Of a stretch of DNA of 40,828 nucleotides, positions 1 through 11,400 are shown piece after piece. Every line of letters starts with the position of its first letter. Positions within the stretch are counted from its first letter, which is position 1. This stretch comes from Methylibium sp. (GTDB lineage: Bacteria > Pseudomonadota > Gammaproteobacteria > Burkholderiales > Burkholderiaceae_C). A program made the translations under genes and the position numbers. The notes under the pieces were generated by a model. It saw nothing but the letters and a program-made list of their open reading frames with translations, searched no databases and was not told where the DNA came from. Location: positions 1-40,828 of the forward strand of contig NZ_JACDCU010000002.1 in NCBI RefSeq assembly GCF_013817365.1, read 5' to 3'.

Positions 1-731
1 GAGATCGCGAACGCGAACTCGCCCGGAGCGGGCCGGTAGCTGCGGCCCCAACGCAGGCCGGTCGAGACGTTGCGGAAGTGGAAATCGTGGCCGAGCACGG
101 TGCGCGACTGCGTGCCGTTGCCGCGGTCGAACAGGCCGACGCCGCCGCTCACCACGCCCAAGGCGCCCAGCCGCCAGTCGGACGTGGCCGCCAACAGGTG
201 CGCCGGGCCAACCCGAAGCGCCGTGGCCGACAGCGTGTGATCAGGCGTGAGGCCGTGTCGCAGCTTGGCCAGCATCACCAGGTCGGTGCCGGCACTCAAG
301 TGAACCGCGTCCTCGCTCAGGCGGCCGACTTTCAGCGACAACTCGGTCGAGCGAGGCACCAGCATGGGCGCGGGCAGTCCGTTAAGCGGCGCCACCAGCG
401 TCGGTAGGCCGTTACCGCGGGTGGGCGCGAAAGACGAAGCGGTCAGCGCCGCGCTGCCGCAAGGTAATTGGCCGAGCAGGTCGGCGCCCTCGCCCGGCGT
501 GCCATCGCACGGTGAGCGCAGCCGCAAGCCTTCCTCACGCGCTTCATCGGCGAAGTGAAAGGGACGATGCACCAGCGCCGCGTCGACGCGCTCGTCGACG
601 TGGCTGGCGTAGCTGACACCGACCATCGGCAACGCCGGCCGCATGACGGTGCCGGCATCGACGAAGCCGCCGAGACGCAGGCTGGCGGCTTGAAGTGCGA
701 CAGGGGCGACCAGCAGGAGCGCAAGCACCAT
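1..731 (-). CDS. partial CDS running off the window edge; secreted, outer-membrane usher/beta-barrel-like protein (N-terminus MVLALLLVAPVALQA...)
   Basis: Third reverse frame is open from ATG at 731 to the window start (not in the ORF track because no stop is present). Signal-peptide-like start; C-terminal part (HGLTPDHTLSATALRVGPAHLLAATSDWRLGALGVVSGGVGLFD) resembles usher beta-barrel repeats. Confidence 0.35.
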   Translation of the reverse strand, partial: MVLALLLVAPVALQAASLRLGGFVDAGTVMRPALPMVGVSYASHVDERVDAALVHRPFHFADEAREEGLRLRSPCDGTPGEGADLLGQLPCGSAALTASSFAPTRGNGLPTLVAPLNGLPAPMLVPRSTELSLKVGRLSEDAVHLSAGTDLVMLAKLRHGLTPDHTLSATALRVGPAHLLAATSDWRLGALGVVSGGVGLFDRGNGTQSRTVLGHDFHFRNVSTGLRWGRSYRPAPGEFAFAI

Positions 732-1191
732 GCGCAAGGAGCACGGACGCGTTCGGCCCCGCGCGACGCGGGGCGAGAAGGAAATGAAAGGGTGTGACAC
801 GCGGTTCGGGCGATCTGATTTGCGCGGAATGGTAGAGCCCGCTGGGCGCAAAACGGATCGGGGAAGCCTCGAAGGACCGCGCTTTTCCGGCGGCATTCGG
901 GACTATTTCCGGCTTCGGTCATGAGAGTGAATGAAGCGCGGTGCCGAGCTTCTCGATCACAAGGCGAACGCCGATTCACAGTCACTACCAAAGCGCATGT
1001 TGTCGACGCGGTTCGCATCGCCATTGCGTGGCGCCGGAACGGTGGCCCGTGTTGCCGACGCCAGCGTTGCGGACCTTTAAGCGGGCATCGATCTGGCGAT
1101 AGTCATCGCGAGGCAAATCGGAGCGCCGAGCCGACACAAGCTGCAAGATGGAAGGGCGCTGTCAGCGCTTGCCACTTGATTGGTGCGTGTG

Positions 1192-1268
1192 TGGTAGGCC
1201 GTGTTGGGATCGAACCAACGACCAAAGGATTATGAGTCCTCTGCTCTAACCGACTGAGCTAACGGCCC
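1192..1268 (-). tRNA. tRNA with CAT anticodon (elongator Met or Ile2/lysidine type), CCA encoded
   Basis: Reverse complement GGGCCGTTAGCTCAGTCGGTTAGAGCAGAGGACTCATAATCCTTTGGTCGTTGGTTCGATCCCAACACGGCCTACCA folds as a cloverleaf; anticodon loop CTCATAA. Confidence 0.95.
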
Positions 1269-1302
1269 GCGCCCGGATTCTAGAAGCGCGCCCGCACCTG
1301 CC

Positions 1303-2331
1303 TCATTTGTGGCTCAGCGCATTGCCCACCAGCCGCGACGTGATGTCGACGATCTGGATCATTCGTTCATACGCCATGCGCGTGGGTCCGATGACGCCCA
1401 GCGTGCCCACCACCTGCCCGTCCACTTCGTAGGGCGCCGAGACGATGGAGAGTTCCTCGAAAGGCACGACCTGGCTTTCGCCGCCGATGTAGATGCGCAC
1501 GCCCTCGGCGCGGCTGCTCACGTCGAGCAGGCGCATCAGCTGCGTCTTCTGCTCGAACAGATCGAACAGCTTGCGAAGCGAGCCCATGTCGTTCGAGAAA
1601 TCCTGAACTGCCAGCAGGTTGCGCTCGCCGGAGACGACGAGCTGCTCGGTGTTGCCCGCCTCGGCTTCGCTGCCGAGCTTCATGGCCGCCTGCATCAAGG
1701 TGGCGATCTCGCCGCGCAGCGCCTCGATCTCCGTCTTGAGCCGCTCGCGCACGGCCTCCATGGTCAGGCCGCTGTAGTGCGCGTTGAGGTAGTTGCTGGC
1801 CTCGATCAGCTCGCCTTGCGCGTGATCGCGGGCTGTGAACACCACGCGGTTCTGCACGTCGCCGTCGGGAGCGACCAGGATGACGAGCACACGGCGCTCG
1901 CTCAGGCGCAGGAACTCGATGTGGTGGAACACGCTCGTCTTGCGCGGCGCAGTGACCACGCCGACGAACTGCGACAGGTTACTGAGTACCTGTGCCGCAT
2001 GGGTGATCACGCGCTGCGGCTGGTCGGGCTGCCACTGCTCGCGCAGTTGCTCGTGCTGCGTGTCCTTGTGGCCCAGATCGCGCGGCCGGGCGGTGAGCAT
2101 GGTGTCGACAAAGAGCCGGTAGCCACGCGCTGTGGGAATGCGTCCGGCGCTGGTGTGCGGGCTGGCGATGAGGCCGAGCTCTTCCAGATCGGCCATCACG
2201 TTGCGGATCGTCGCGGGGCTCAGCTCCAGCCCCGACGCGCGCGACAAGGTGCGCGATCCCACCGGCTGACCGTCGGCGATGTAGCGCTCAACGAGTGTCT
2301 TCAGCAGCCTCTTCGCGCGGTCGTCCAGCAT
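1303..2331 (-). CDS. hrcA: heat-inducible transcription repressor HrcA
   Basis: [55 protein letters not shown]... typical HrcA; next to nadK/recN. Confidence 0.97.
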   Translation of the reverse strand: MLDDRAKRLLKTLVERYIADGQPVGSRTLSRASGLELSPATIRNVMADLEELGLIASPHTSAGRIPTARGYRLFVDTMLTARPRDLGHKDTQHEQLREQWQPDQPQRVITHAAQVLSNLSQFVGVVTAPRKTSVFHHIEFLRLSERRVLVILVAPDGDVQNRVVFTARDHAQGELIEASNYLNAHYSGLTMEAVRERLKTEIEALRGEIATLMQAAMKLGSEAEAGNTEQLVVSGERNLLAVQDFSNDMGSLRKLFDLFEQKTQLMRLLDVSSRAEGVRIYIGGESQVVPFEELSIVSAPYEVDGQVVGTLGVIGPTRMAYERMIQIVDITSRLVGNALSHK

Positions 2332-2414
2332 GGTGTTTCATTGTAGGTGCGGGGGCCCGCGCCCTCGCCTGAGCACGGCGCCGGGCGTGAACCCTGTGGT
2401 GTAATTCTTCGACC

Positions 2415-3317
2415 ATGGCGAGCCGCTTCCGTCACGCCGCCCTCGTGGGCAAGTACCAGGCGCCGGGCAGCCGCGCGGTGCTGGCCAACGTCGCCGAGTT
2501 CCTCACCAGCCAGGGCCTCGAGGTTTCGCTCGACGCGGGCACCGCGCTGGCGGCGGGGCTGTCCGACTACGCCGCGCTCGACGCCGCCGCGATCGGCGCG
2601 CAGTGCGATCTGGTGGTCGTCGTCGGCGGCGACGGCACGATGATCGCCACGGCCCGCATGCTGGCCCGCCACGGCCTGCCGCTGATGGGCATCAACCAGG
2701 GCCGCCTGGGTTTCATGACCGATATCTCGATCAGCGAACTGCGTGAAACGCTGGCGCCGATGATTGCCGGCGATTACGAGGAAGAGCACCGCACGCTGCT
2801 CGAAGGCTGTGTCCAGCGCCCGTCGGCGCATGGCGTCGAGTCGCTCTACGAGAGCTTCGCGGTCAACGACGTGGTGGTCAGCCGCGGCGCCAGCGCCAGC
2901 ATGGTGGAGCTGCGGGTGGACGTGCAGGAACAGTTCGTTGCCAACTTCCGCGCTGACGGGCTGATCGTCGCCTCGCCGACCGGCTCGACCGCTTATGCGC
3001 TCTCGGCCGGCGGGCCGATCCTGCACCCCGGCATCGCCGGCTGGGTGATGGTGCCGATTGCGCCGCATGCGCTGTCCAACCGCCCGATCGTGCTGCCCGA
3101 CACCGGCGAAGTGCGCATCGAGATCGTCTCCGGCCGCGAAGCGATCGTGAATTTCGATCACCAGAGCCTGGCCAGCCTGCTCCACGGCGACTGCATCTGC
3201 GTGCGGCGCAGCGAGCACCGCATGCGCGTGCTGCATCCGCGCGGCTGGAGCTATTACGCGACGCTGCGCCGCAAGCTGCACTGGAACGAGGGCGTGCTGC
3301 CCGAGACCGGCGCATGA
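2415..3317 (+). CDS. nadK: NAD kinase
   Basis: GGDGTM motif and [16 protein letters not shown] motif. Confidence 0.97.
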   Translation: MASRFRHAALVGKYQAPGSRAVLANVAEFLTSQGLEVSLDAGTALAAGLSDYAALDAAAIGAQCDLVVVVGGDGTMIATARMLARHGLPLMGINQGRLGFMTDISISELRETLAPMIAGDYEEEHRTLLEGCVQRPSAHGVESLYESFAVNDVVVSRGASASMVELRVDVQEQFVANFRADGLIVASPTGSTAYALSAGGPILHPGIAGWVMVPIAPHALSNRPIVLPDTGEVRIEIVSGREAIVNFDHQSLASLLHGDCICVRRSEHRMRVLHPRGWSYYATLRRKLHWNEGVLPETGA

Positions 3318-3443
3318 ACCGCGAAAGAGGGGCCCCGCGCAGCGGGGATCGAAGCGGTTCTTGCGCCGATGCCGGCGACGGCCCGACATGGGGACATGCG
3401 CAGACCTGCGGAGCCGGCGCATGAGCCTTTCTCGCACGCCGCC

Positions 3444-5171
3444 ATGCTGAGGCGCATCACCCTGCGCGACTTCGTGATCGTGCCGGCGCTCGAACTCGAT
3501 CTGCACCCCGGCTTCACCGCGCTGACGGGCGAGACCGGCGCGGGCAAGTCCATCCTCATCGATGCCCTGCAGTTGGCGCTGGGCCACCGCGGCGACGCAG
3601 GCGTCGTGCGCGAAGGCGCGGCGCGCGCCGAGATCGGCGCCGAATTCGACACGCCGCCTGCTTTGCTGGCCTGGCTGGCCGAAAGCGGTTTCCAGAACGA
3701 GGACGGCGACGACCTCGGCTTGCTGCTGCGCCGCACGCTCGATGCGCAAGGCAAGAGCCGCGCGTGGATCAACGGCAGCCCGGCCACCATCGGCCAATTG
3801 CGCGAGGCCGGCGAGCGCTTGGTGGACATCCACGGACAGCACGCCTGGCAAAGCCTGACCCGGCCCGACGCGGTGCGCGCCTTGCTTGACGGCTATGCCG
3901 GCGTCGATGCCGCACCACTCTGCGCAGCGTGGAGCGGCTGGCGCACAGCACAGGAAAACCTGGCTGATGCGCGAGCTCGGCAGGGCGACCTCGAACGCGA
4001 ACGCGAGCGCCTGCAGTGGCAGATCAGCGAGCTGGCGAAGCTGGCGCCCGGGCCCGACGAATGGCCCGAGCTCGAAGCCGAGCACCGGCGGCTGAGCCAC
4101 GCGCAGGCGATCCTGGAGGCGGTGCAGGCTGCGCTGGCCGCCATCAGCGACGACGAAGCGTCCGCCGAGGCGCGCAGCGCGCAGGCCATTGCCGTGCTCG
4201 AAGGCGTTGTGGAACACGACGCATCCCTGCGCGATCCGCTGGAGGCGCTGCGCAGCGCGCAGGCGCAATTGCAGGACGCCGCCCACACGCTGACCGCCGC
4301 CCAGCGCCACGGCGAGCTCGAACCCGAGCGTCTGCAGGCGCTCGACGAACGGATCGCGGCGTGGATGAGCCTGGCCCGGCGTTTTCGCCGCCAAGCCACT
4401 GAACTGCCTGCGCTGCTGGCCGACTGGCGCGACGAGCTTTCACGGCTCGATGCCGCCACCGACCTCGCTGCGCTGGAGCGCGCACTGACCACGGCCCGTG
4501 CCGTTTTCGATGCCACCGCCCAGGCGGTCTCGGCGCAGCGCAAAGCCGCAGCGCCGCGGCTCGCCAAGGCGGTGACCGCGGCGATGCAGCAGCTCGGCAT
4601 GGCGGGCGGGCGCTTCGAGGTCGCGCTGGAGCGCCTGGCCGAACCGCAGCGATTCGGGCTTGAGGCAGCGGAGTTCCGCGTCGCCGGCCATGCCGGCAGC
4701 ACGCCACGCGCGCTCGCCAAGGTGGCCTCGGGTGGTGAGCTGTCGCGCATCGCGCTGGCCATTGCGGTGACCACCAGCGAACTGGGCGAAACCGGCACGC
4801 TGATCTTCGACGAAGTCGATGCCGGCGTTGGTGGCAGCGTGGCCGATGCCGTGGGGCAACTCATGCGCCGCCTCGGCCGCGACCGCCAGGTGCTCGCCGT
4901 GACTCACCTGCCGCAGGTGGCCGCGGCCGCGGACCGGCATTGCGTCGTCAGCAAGCAGGCCCGCGGCACCGGGACGGTGAGCGACGTGCAGCCGGTTGCG
5001 GGCGACGCACGCGAGCAGGAGATCGCCCGCATGCTGGGCGGCACGGCCGCCGGCGAGACCAGCCTGGCGCATGCGCGCGCGCTGCTCGACGCCGCGAGCG
5101 TGCCCGTCGCGCCGGCTTCGCTCGCACCGGCGCCGGGCCCGGGCACCGAACGAAAACGGCAGCGCGCATGA
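3444..5171 (+). CDS. recN: DNA repair protein RecN
   Basis: [48 protein letters not shown]-terminal [11 protein letters not shown] and [13 protein letters not shown] open from 3369, start chosen at the conserved N-terminus. Confidence 0.95.
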   Translation: MLRRITLRDFVIVPALELDLHPGFTALTGETGAGKSILIDALQLALGHRGDAGVVREGAARAEIGAEFDTPPALLAWLAESGFQNEDGDDLGLLLRRTLDAQGKSRAWINGSPATIGQLREAGERLVDIHGQHAWQSLTRPDAVRALLDGYAGVDAAPLCAAWSGWRTAQENLADARARQGDLERERERLQWQISELAKLAPGPDEWPELEAEHRRLSHAQAILEAVQAALAAISDDEASAEARSAQAIAVLEGVVEHDASLRDPLEALRSAQAQLQDAAHTLTAAQRHGELEPERLQALDERIAAWMSLARRFRRQATELPALLADWRDELSRLDAATDLAALERALTTARAVFDATAQAVSAQRKAAAPRLAKAVTAAMQQLGMAGGRFEVALERLAEPQRFGLEAAEFRVAGHAGSTPRALAKVASGGELSRIALAIAVTTSELGETGTLIFDEVDAGVGGSVADAVGQLMRRLGRDRQVLAVTHLPQVAAAADRHCVVSKQARGTGTVSDVQPVAGDAREQEIARMLGGTAAGETSLAHARALLDAASVPVAPASLAPAPGPGTERKRQRA

Positions 5172-5346
5172 AGCCGTTGCCGAGCCGCATCGATCGAGGC
5201 CGCCGCCTTTTCGCCGGGCAGGAAGAAGGCGACAAAGGCCGCAGGCGCTTTCCGCGCGGCCGCCGCGGGCCGCGAAGTGTGCCTTTCGGCTCCACGGAGG
5301 GCACGCTCCCCCGGCGCGGGACAGCGCGAAACGCGAGGGTGCACTC

Positions 5347-6249
5347 TTGAATGCGCCCGCAGCAACGACGCGCGAAGTGGTGCTCGTCACCGGCATCTCC
5401 GGCTCGGGCAAATCGGTCGCGCTGCATGCGCTGGAGGACGCCGGCTTCTACTGCGTCGACAACCTGCCGCCCGAACTGCTGCCCGAGTTCCTGCGCCTAG
5501 AGAACGCGCGCACCGACCGCGCGGTGCGCCGCATCGCCATCGCGGTCGACGTGCGCAGTGCCGGCTCGCTGCCGAATCTGCTGCCCTTGCTATCGCAACT
5601 GATCGGCGCCGGCGTCGTGGTTCGAGCAATTTTTCTGGACGCCAGCACCGGCGAGCTGGTGCGCCGCTTCTCGGAAACGCGGCGGCGCCATCCGCTGAGC
5701 AAGGATGCGCCGGGCGACGAGGTCGATCAGCATCGCGCCCTTACCGAGGCCATCGAGCTCGAACGCGAGTTGCTCGCCGAACTGCGCCAGGCCGCCACCG
5801 TCATCGACACCAGCGAGCTGCGCCCCACGCAGCTGCGCGCATGGGTGCGCCAGCTGGTGCAGGCGCCCACCGGCGGTGGGCTGACGCTGGTGTTCGAGTC
5901 GTTCGCGTTCAAGCACGGCGTGCCGCTCGACGCCGATTTCGTGTTCGACGTGCGCGTGCTGCCCAACCCGCACTACGTGCCGGAGTTGCGTCCGTTCAGC
6001 GGGCGCGACCTGGTGGTGATCGAGTACCTGATGCAGCAACCCGAGGTGGGCGAAATGCTGGGACAGATCGAAACCTTTTTGGCGCGCTGGCTGCCTGCGT
6101 TCGAGCAGGACCAGCGCGCTTACCTCACCGTGGCGATCGGCTGCACCGGCGGCCAGCACCGCTCGGTGTACTTCGCCGAGCAGCTCGCGCAGCGCTTTCA
6201 CGGCCGCGGCGCCGTGCTGGTGCGGCACCGGGAACTCGACGCCCGCTGA
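5347..6249 (+). CDS. rapZ: RNase adapter protein RapZ (TTG start inferred)
   Basis: [35 protein letters not shown] and [17 protein letters not shown] motifs; no ATG in frame near the conserved N-terminus, TTG at 5347. Confidence 0.93.
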   Translation: MNAPAATTREVVLVTGISGSGKSVALHALEDAGFYCVDNLPPELLPEFLRLENARTDRAVRRIAIAVDVRSAGSLPNLLPLLSQLIGAGVVVRAIFLDASTGELVRRFSETRRRHPLSKDAPGDEVDQHRALTEAIELERELLAELRQAATVIDTSELRPTQLRAWVRQLVQAPTGGGLTLVFESFAFKHGVPLDADFVFDVRVLPNPHYVPELRPFSGRDLVVIEYLMQQPEVGEMLGQIETFLARWLPAFEQDQRAYLTVAIGCTGGQHRSVYFAEQLAQRFHGRGAVLVRHRELDAR

Positions 6250-6263
6250 AGCCTCCCACTTCG

Positions 6264-6890
6264 ATGATCACTGACGCCGCCACAGCCTTCGAGCTGCCCC
6301 TGTTTCCGCTGCAGTCGGTGCTGTTTCCCGGCGGCCTGCTCGGCCTGAAGGTGTTCGAGGCCCGCTATCTCGACATGATCGGAAGCTGCCTGCGCGAACA
6401 AACACCGTTTGGCGTGATCGCGCTCAAGAAGGGCAGCGAGGTCAAGGCGGCGGATAGAACCCCGGTGGCGCTGGAGTCGGTGGGCTGCATGGCAGAGCTG
6501 ATCGAGGTCGATAGCGTGCAGCCGGGCATCCTCCAGGTGCGCTGCCTCGGCACGCAGCGCTTCGAGGCCACGCACCTCGAGCAGCAGGCCGACCATCTGT
6601 GGGTCGCCCAGGCCCGACGGCTGCCCGAGGACGAAACGGTGCTGCCGAGCGAAGCGCTGCTCGGCTCGGCGAAAGGCCTGGCCAATGCCATCGCCACGCT
6701 CAAGCAGCAGGGCAGCGTGCCGTTTCTCGAGCCCTACCAGTTCGACAGCGCCGGCTGGCTGGCCAACCGCTGGTGCGAGATCCTGCCGATCTCGCTCGCC
6801 GCCAAACAGAAGCTGATGGAGCTGCCCGACCCGCTCGTGCGGCTGCAACTGGTCGACGAGTTCCTGCGCAGCAAGGGCGTGGTGGTTTGA
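6264..6890 (+). CDS. LON peptidase substrate-binding domain-containing protein
   Basis: ELPLFPLQSVLFPGGLLGLKVFEARYLDMI typical of LON N-terminal domain proteins of about 210 aa. Confidence 0.9.
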   Translation: MITDAATAFELPLFPLQSVLFPGGLLGLKVFEARYLDMIGSCLREQTPFGVIALKKGSEVKAADRTPVALESVGCMAELIEVDSVQPGILQVRCLGTQRFEATHLEQQADHLWVAQARRLPEDETVLPSEALLGSAKGLANAIATLKQQGSVPFLEPYQFDSAGWLANRWCEILPISLAAKQKLMELPDPLVRLQLVDEFLRSKGVVV

Positions 6891-6897
6891 GCCGCCC

Positions 6898-8379
<1,482 letters not shown>

Positions 8380-8427
8380 CCGCTTCGACGAGGCCGGCGC
8401 TGCGCCGGCACACGCGGCCGGTCCGGC

Positions 8428-11400
8428 TCAGGCGCCGATGCGCGCCCGCGGTGCCGGCGCCACCAGCGAGCGGCCGAGCACCGGCGCCAACGCCACGCCC
8501 GTGTGCGTGCCCGCGGCCACCACCTGCTCCGGCGTGCCGGCCGCCACCACACGGCCGCCACCGCCACCGCCTTCGGGCCCGAGATCGATGACCCAATCGG
8601 CCTCGGCGATCACGTCGAGGTCGTGCTCGATCACGATGACGCTGTGCCCGCCGTCGACCAGCCGGTGCAGCACGCGGATGAGCTTCTCGACATCGGCCAT
8701 GTGCAGACCGACCGTGGGCTCGTCGAGCACGTACAGCGTGTGCGGCAGCTTCTGACCGCGGCGCGTGATGTCGTCGCGCACTTTGCTCAATTCGGTGACG
8801 AGCTTGATGCGCTGCGCCTCGCCGCCGCTGAGCGTGGGCGACGGCTGGCCCAGGGTCAGGTAGCCCAGCCCCACGTCCTTGAGCAGTTGCAGCGGGTGCG
8901 CAATGCTCGGCATGGAGGCGAAGAAATCGACCGCCTCGTCGACCTCCATCTGCAGCACGTCGCCAATGCTCTTGCCGCGCCAGGTGACGGCCAGCGTTTC
9001 GGGATTGAAACGCGCGCCGTGGCATTGGTCGCAGGCCACCTTCACGTCGGGCAGGAAGGCCATCTCGATGGTGCGCAGGCCCTGACCCTCGCAGCCGGGG
9101 CAGCGGCCGGTGCCGGTGTTGAAGCTGAAGCGCGCGGCGGGGTAGCCGCGCGCCTTTGCTTCCAGCGTCTCGGTGAAGAGCTTGCGGATGGTGTCCCAAA
9201 AGCCGATGTAGGTGGCGGGGCAGGAGCGCGGGGTCTTGCCGATGGGCGTCTGGTCGACTTCGAGCACGCGATCGACCGGCTCGAAGCCGGCGAGACCCGT
9301 GCAGCCGGTCCAGGCGGGGTGTCGGCCGGCGGCGAGCGCATCGCGGCCCGCCTTGGTGACTTTCATGGCGGCGGCGGCGTGCACGTTGTGCAGCAGGACG
9401 TCGCGCGCGAGCGTGCTCTTACCGGAGCCGGAGACGCCGGTGACGGCGACCAGGCGTTGCAGGGGGATGTGGAGGTCGATGTCCTGCAAGTTGTGAAGTG
9501 ATGCGCCGGTGAGCTCGAGCCCGATGAAATCACCTGCCCCGCTCTGCTCCCTCTCCCTCTGGGAGAGGGCAGGGGTGAGGGCCAACGCAGCAGCCCGACC
9601 CGGCCGACCGGCCGCAACCGGCTGGCCCCTCACCCCGGCCCTCTCCCCAGAGGGGCGAGGGAGCAAAGCGTGTCCGTCGGTGGATGGAGACTCCACCGGC
9701 CGCCGCGCCTGCAGCGGATGCCGCATCGGATGCGCGAGCAGGCGCCCCGTTACCGACGCCGGCTCGCGCAGCAGATCGGCGGCCGTGCCCTGCGCCACCA
9801 GCCGCCCGCCGCGTTTGCCGGCACCGGGCCCGATGTCGATGATGTGCTCGGCACGTCTGATCGTGTCCTCGTCGTGCTCGACGACGACCAGCGTGTTGCC
9901 CTGGCTGCCCAGCACGTGCAGCGCGTCGAGCAGGATGCGGTTGTCGCGCGGGTGCAGACCGATGGTCGGCTCGTCCAGCACGTAGCACACGCCCTGCAGG
10001 TTGCTGCCGAGTTGCGCGGCCAGGCGGATGCGCTGGGCTTCGCCTCCGCTCAGCGTCGGTGCCGCGCGGTCGAGCGTGAGATAGCCCAGGCCAACCTGTT
10101 CCAGGAAGCTCAGCCGCGAGCGGATCTCGGCGATCACGTCGCGCGCGATCGTCGCCTCGCGGCCGTCGAGCTTTTGCGCCTCGATCCAGCGGCGGGCATC
10201 GACGACCGAGCGTGCGGCCACAGCGGCGATCGACTGCTCGCCCTTCTCGTCACCGCGCGCCTTCTCCGCGGCGCCGTCACCGCCACCGCCCATCATTTCC
10301 CGGGCGTCGCGACCGCCATCGCGACGCTTCTCCGGAGCACCGCCATCGCCATCGCCCAGCTTCTCTGCAGCGCCGCCACCGCCCGCCTGCGCAACCGCGA
10401 CGCCCTGCTCTTCACCACCGCTCGGGCGGCTCCGCTCACCCGCCTTGCCGAAGCGCACCGCCAGCGAGACCTTGTTCAAGCGCGTACCTTGGCAGGTGGC
10501 GCAGGGCGCGTCCACCACGTCTTCCACGTCGGGCTCGGCGAAAGTCTTCTCTCGGCCGCCACTGTCTTCGTCTCGCACCGAATCGTCGAGCGCCTTGCGC
10601 TGCTCGCGCGTGAGCGCCAGCCCGGTGCCCACGCAGTCGCCGCACCAGCCGTGCTTGCTGTTGTAGGAAAACATGCGCGGGTCCAGCTCGGGAAAACTGG
10701 TGCCGCAGCTCGGGCAGGCGCGCTTGGTCGAGAACACCCTGACGCGGCCGATCCGGTGCGTCGGCGCGCCGTCGGCCATGGCCGCTTGCAGGCCGTCGAG
10801 CGGTGCGAGCAGGTGCACGACGCCCTTGCCGAGTTCGAGCGCCTTGGTCAGCAGCGTGCGCAGGCCAGCCTCGTCGTCGGGCTGCACGGTAATGTCTCCG
10901 ACCGGCAGCTCCAAAGTGTGTTCCTTGAAGCGGTCGATGCGCGGCCAGGGCGAGGTCTTCATGAACTCGCCGTCCACGCGCAGATGCGTGTGACCGCGCT
11001 GGGCCGCCCACTTGGCGAGGTCGGTGTAGACGCCCTTGCGGTTGATGACCAGCGGCGCGAGCAGGCCGACGTGCTGGCCGCGGTAGTCGCGCAGCAGTTG
11101 CGCGGCGATGGACTCGGGTGTCTGCGGGCGCACCGCCACGCTCGCGTCGGCCGTGCAGTGCGGGCAGTACTGGGTGCCGAGCTTGACGAACAGCAGGCGC
11201 AGGAAGTGATAGACCTCGGTGCTGGTGGCCACCGTGCTCTTGCGGCCGCCGCGCGAAAGGCGCTGCTCGATGGCCACCGTCGGCGGGATGCCGTACACCG
11301 CATCCACCTCGGGCCGCCCGGCCGGCTGCACGATGCTGCGCGCATAGGCGTTGAGCGATTCGAGATAGCGGCGCTGGCCTTCGTTGAAGAGGATGTCAAA

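Noticed and set aside
921-1235. ORF ending in VGRVGIEPTTKGL
   Set aside because: This C-terminus is the well-known spurious translation of a tRNA read antisense; it overlaps tRNA 1192-1268.
2301-4394. 697-aa minus-strand ORF opposite nadK/recN
   Set aside because: Antisense shadow ORF spanning two well-supported genes.
8380-8427. GCCGGCGCTGCGCCGGC hairpin between the decarboxylase and uvrA as a bidirectional terminator
   Set aside because: No adjacent T-tract on either strand; could just be GC-rich sequence.
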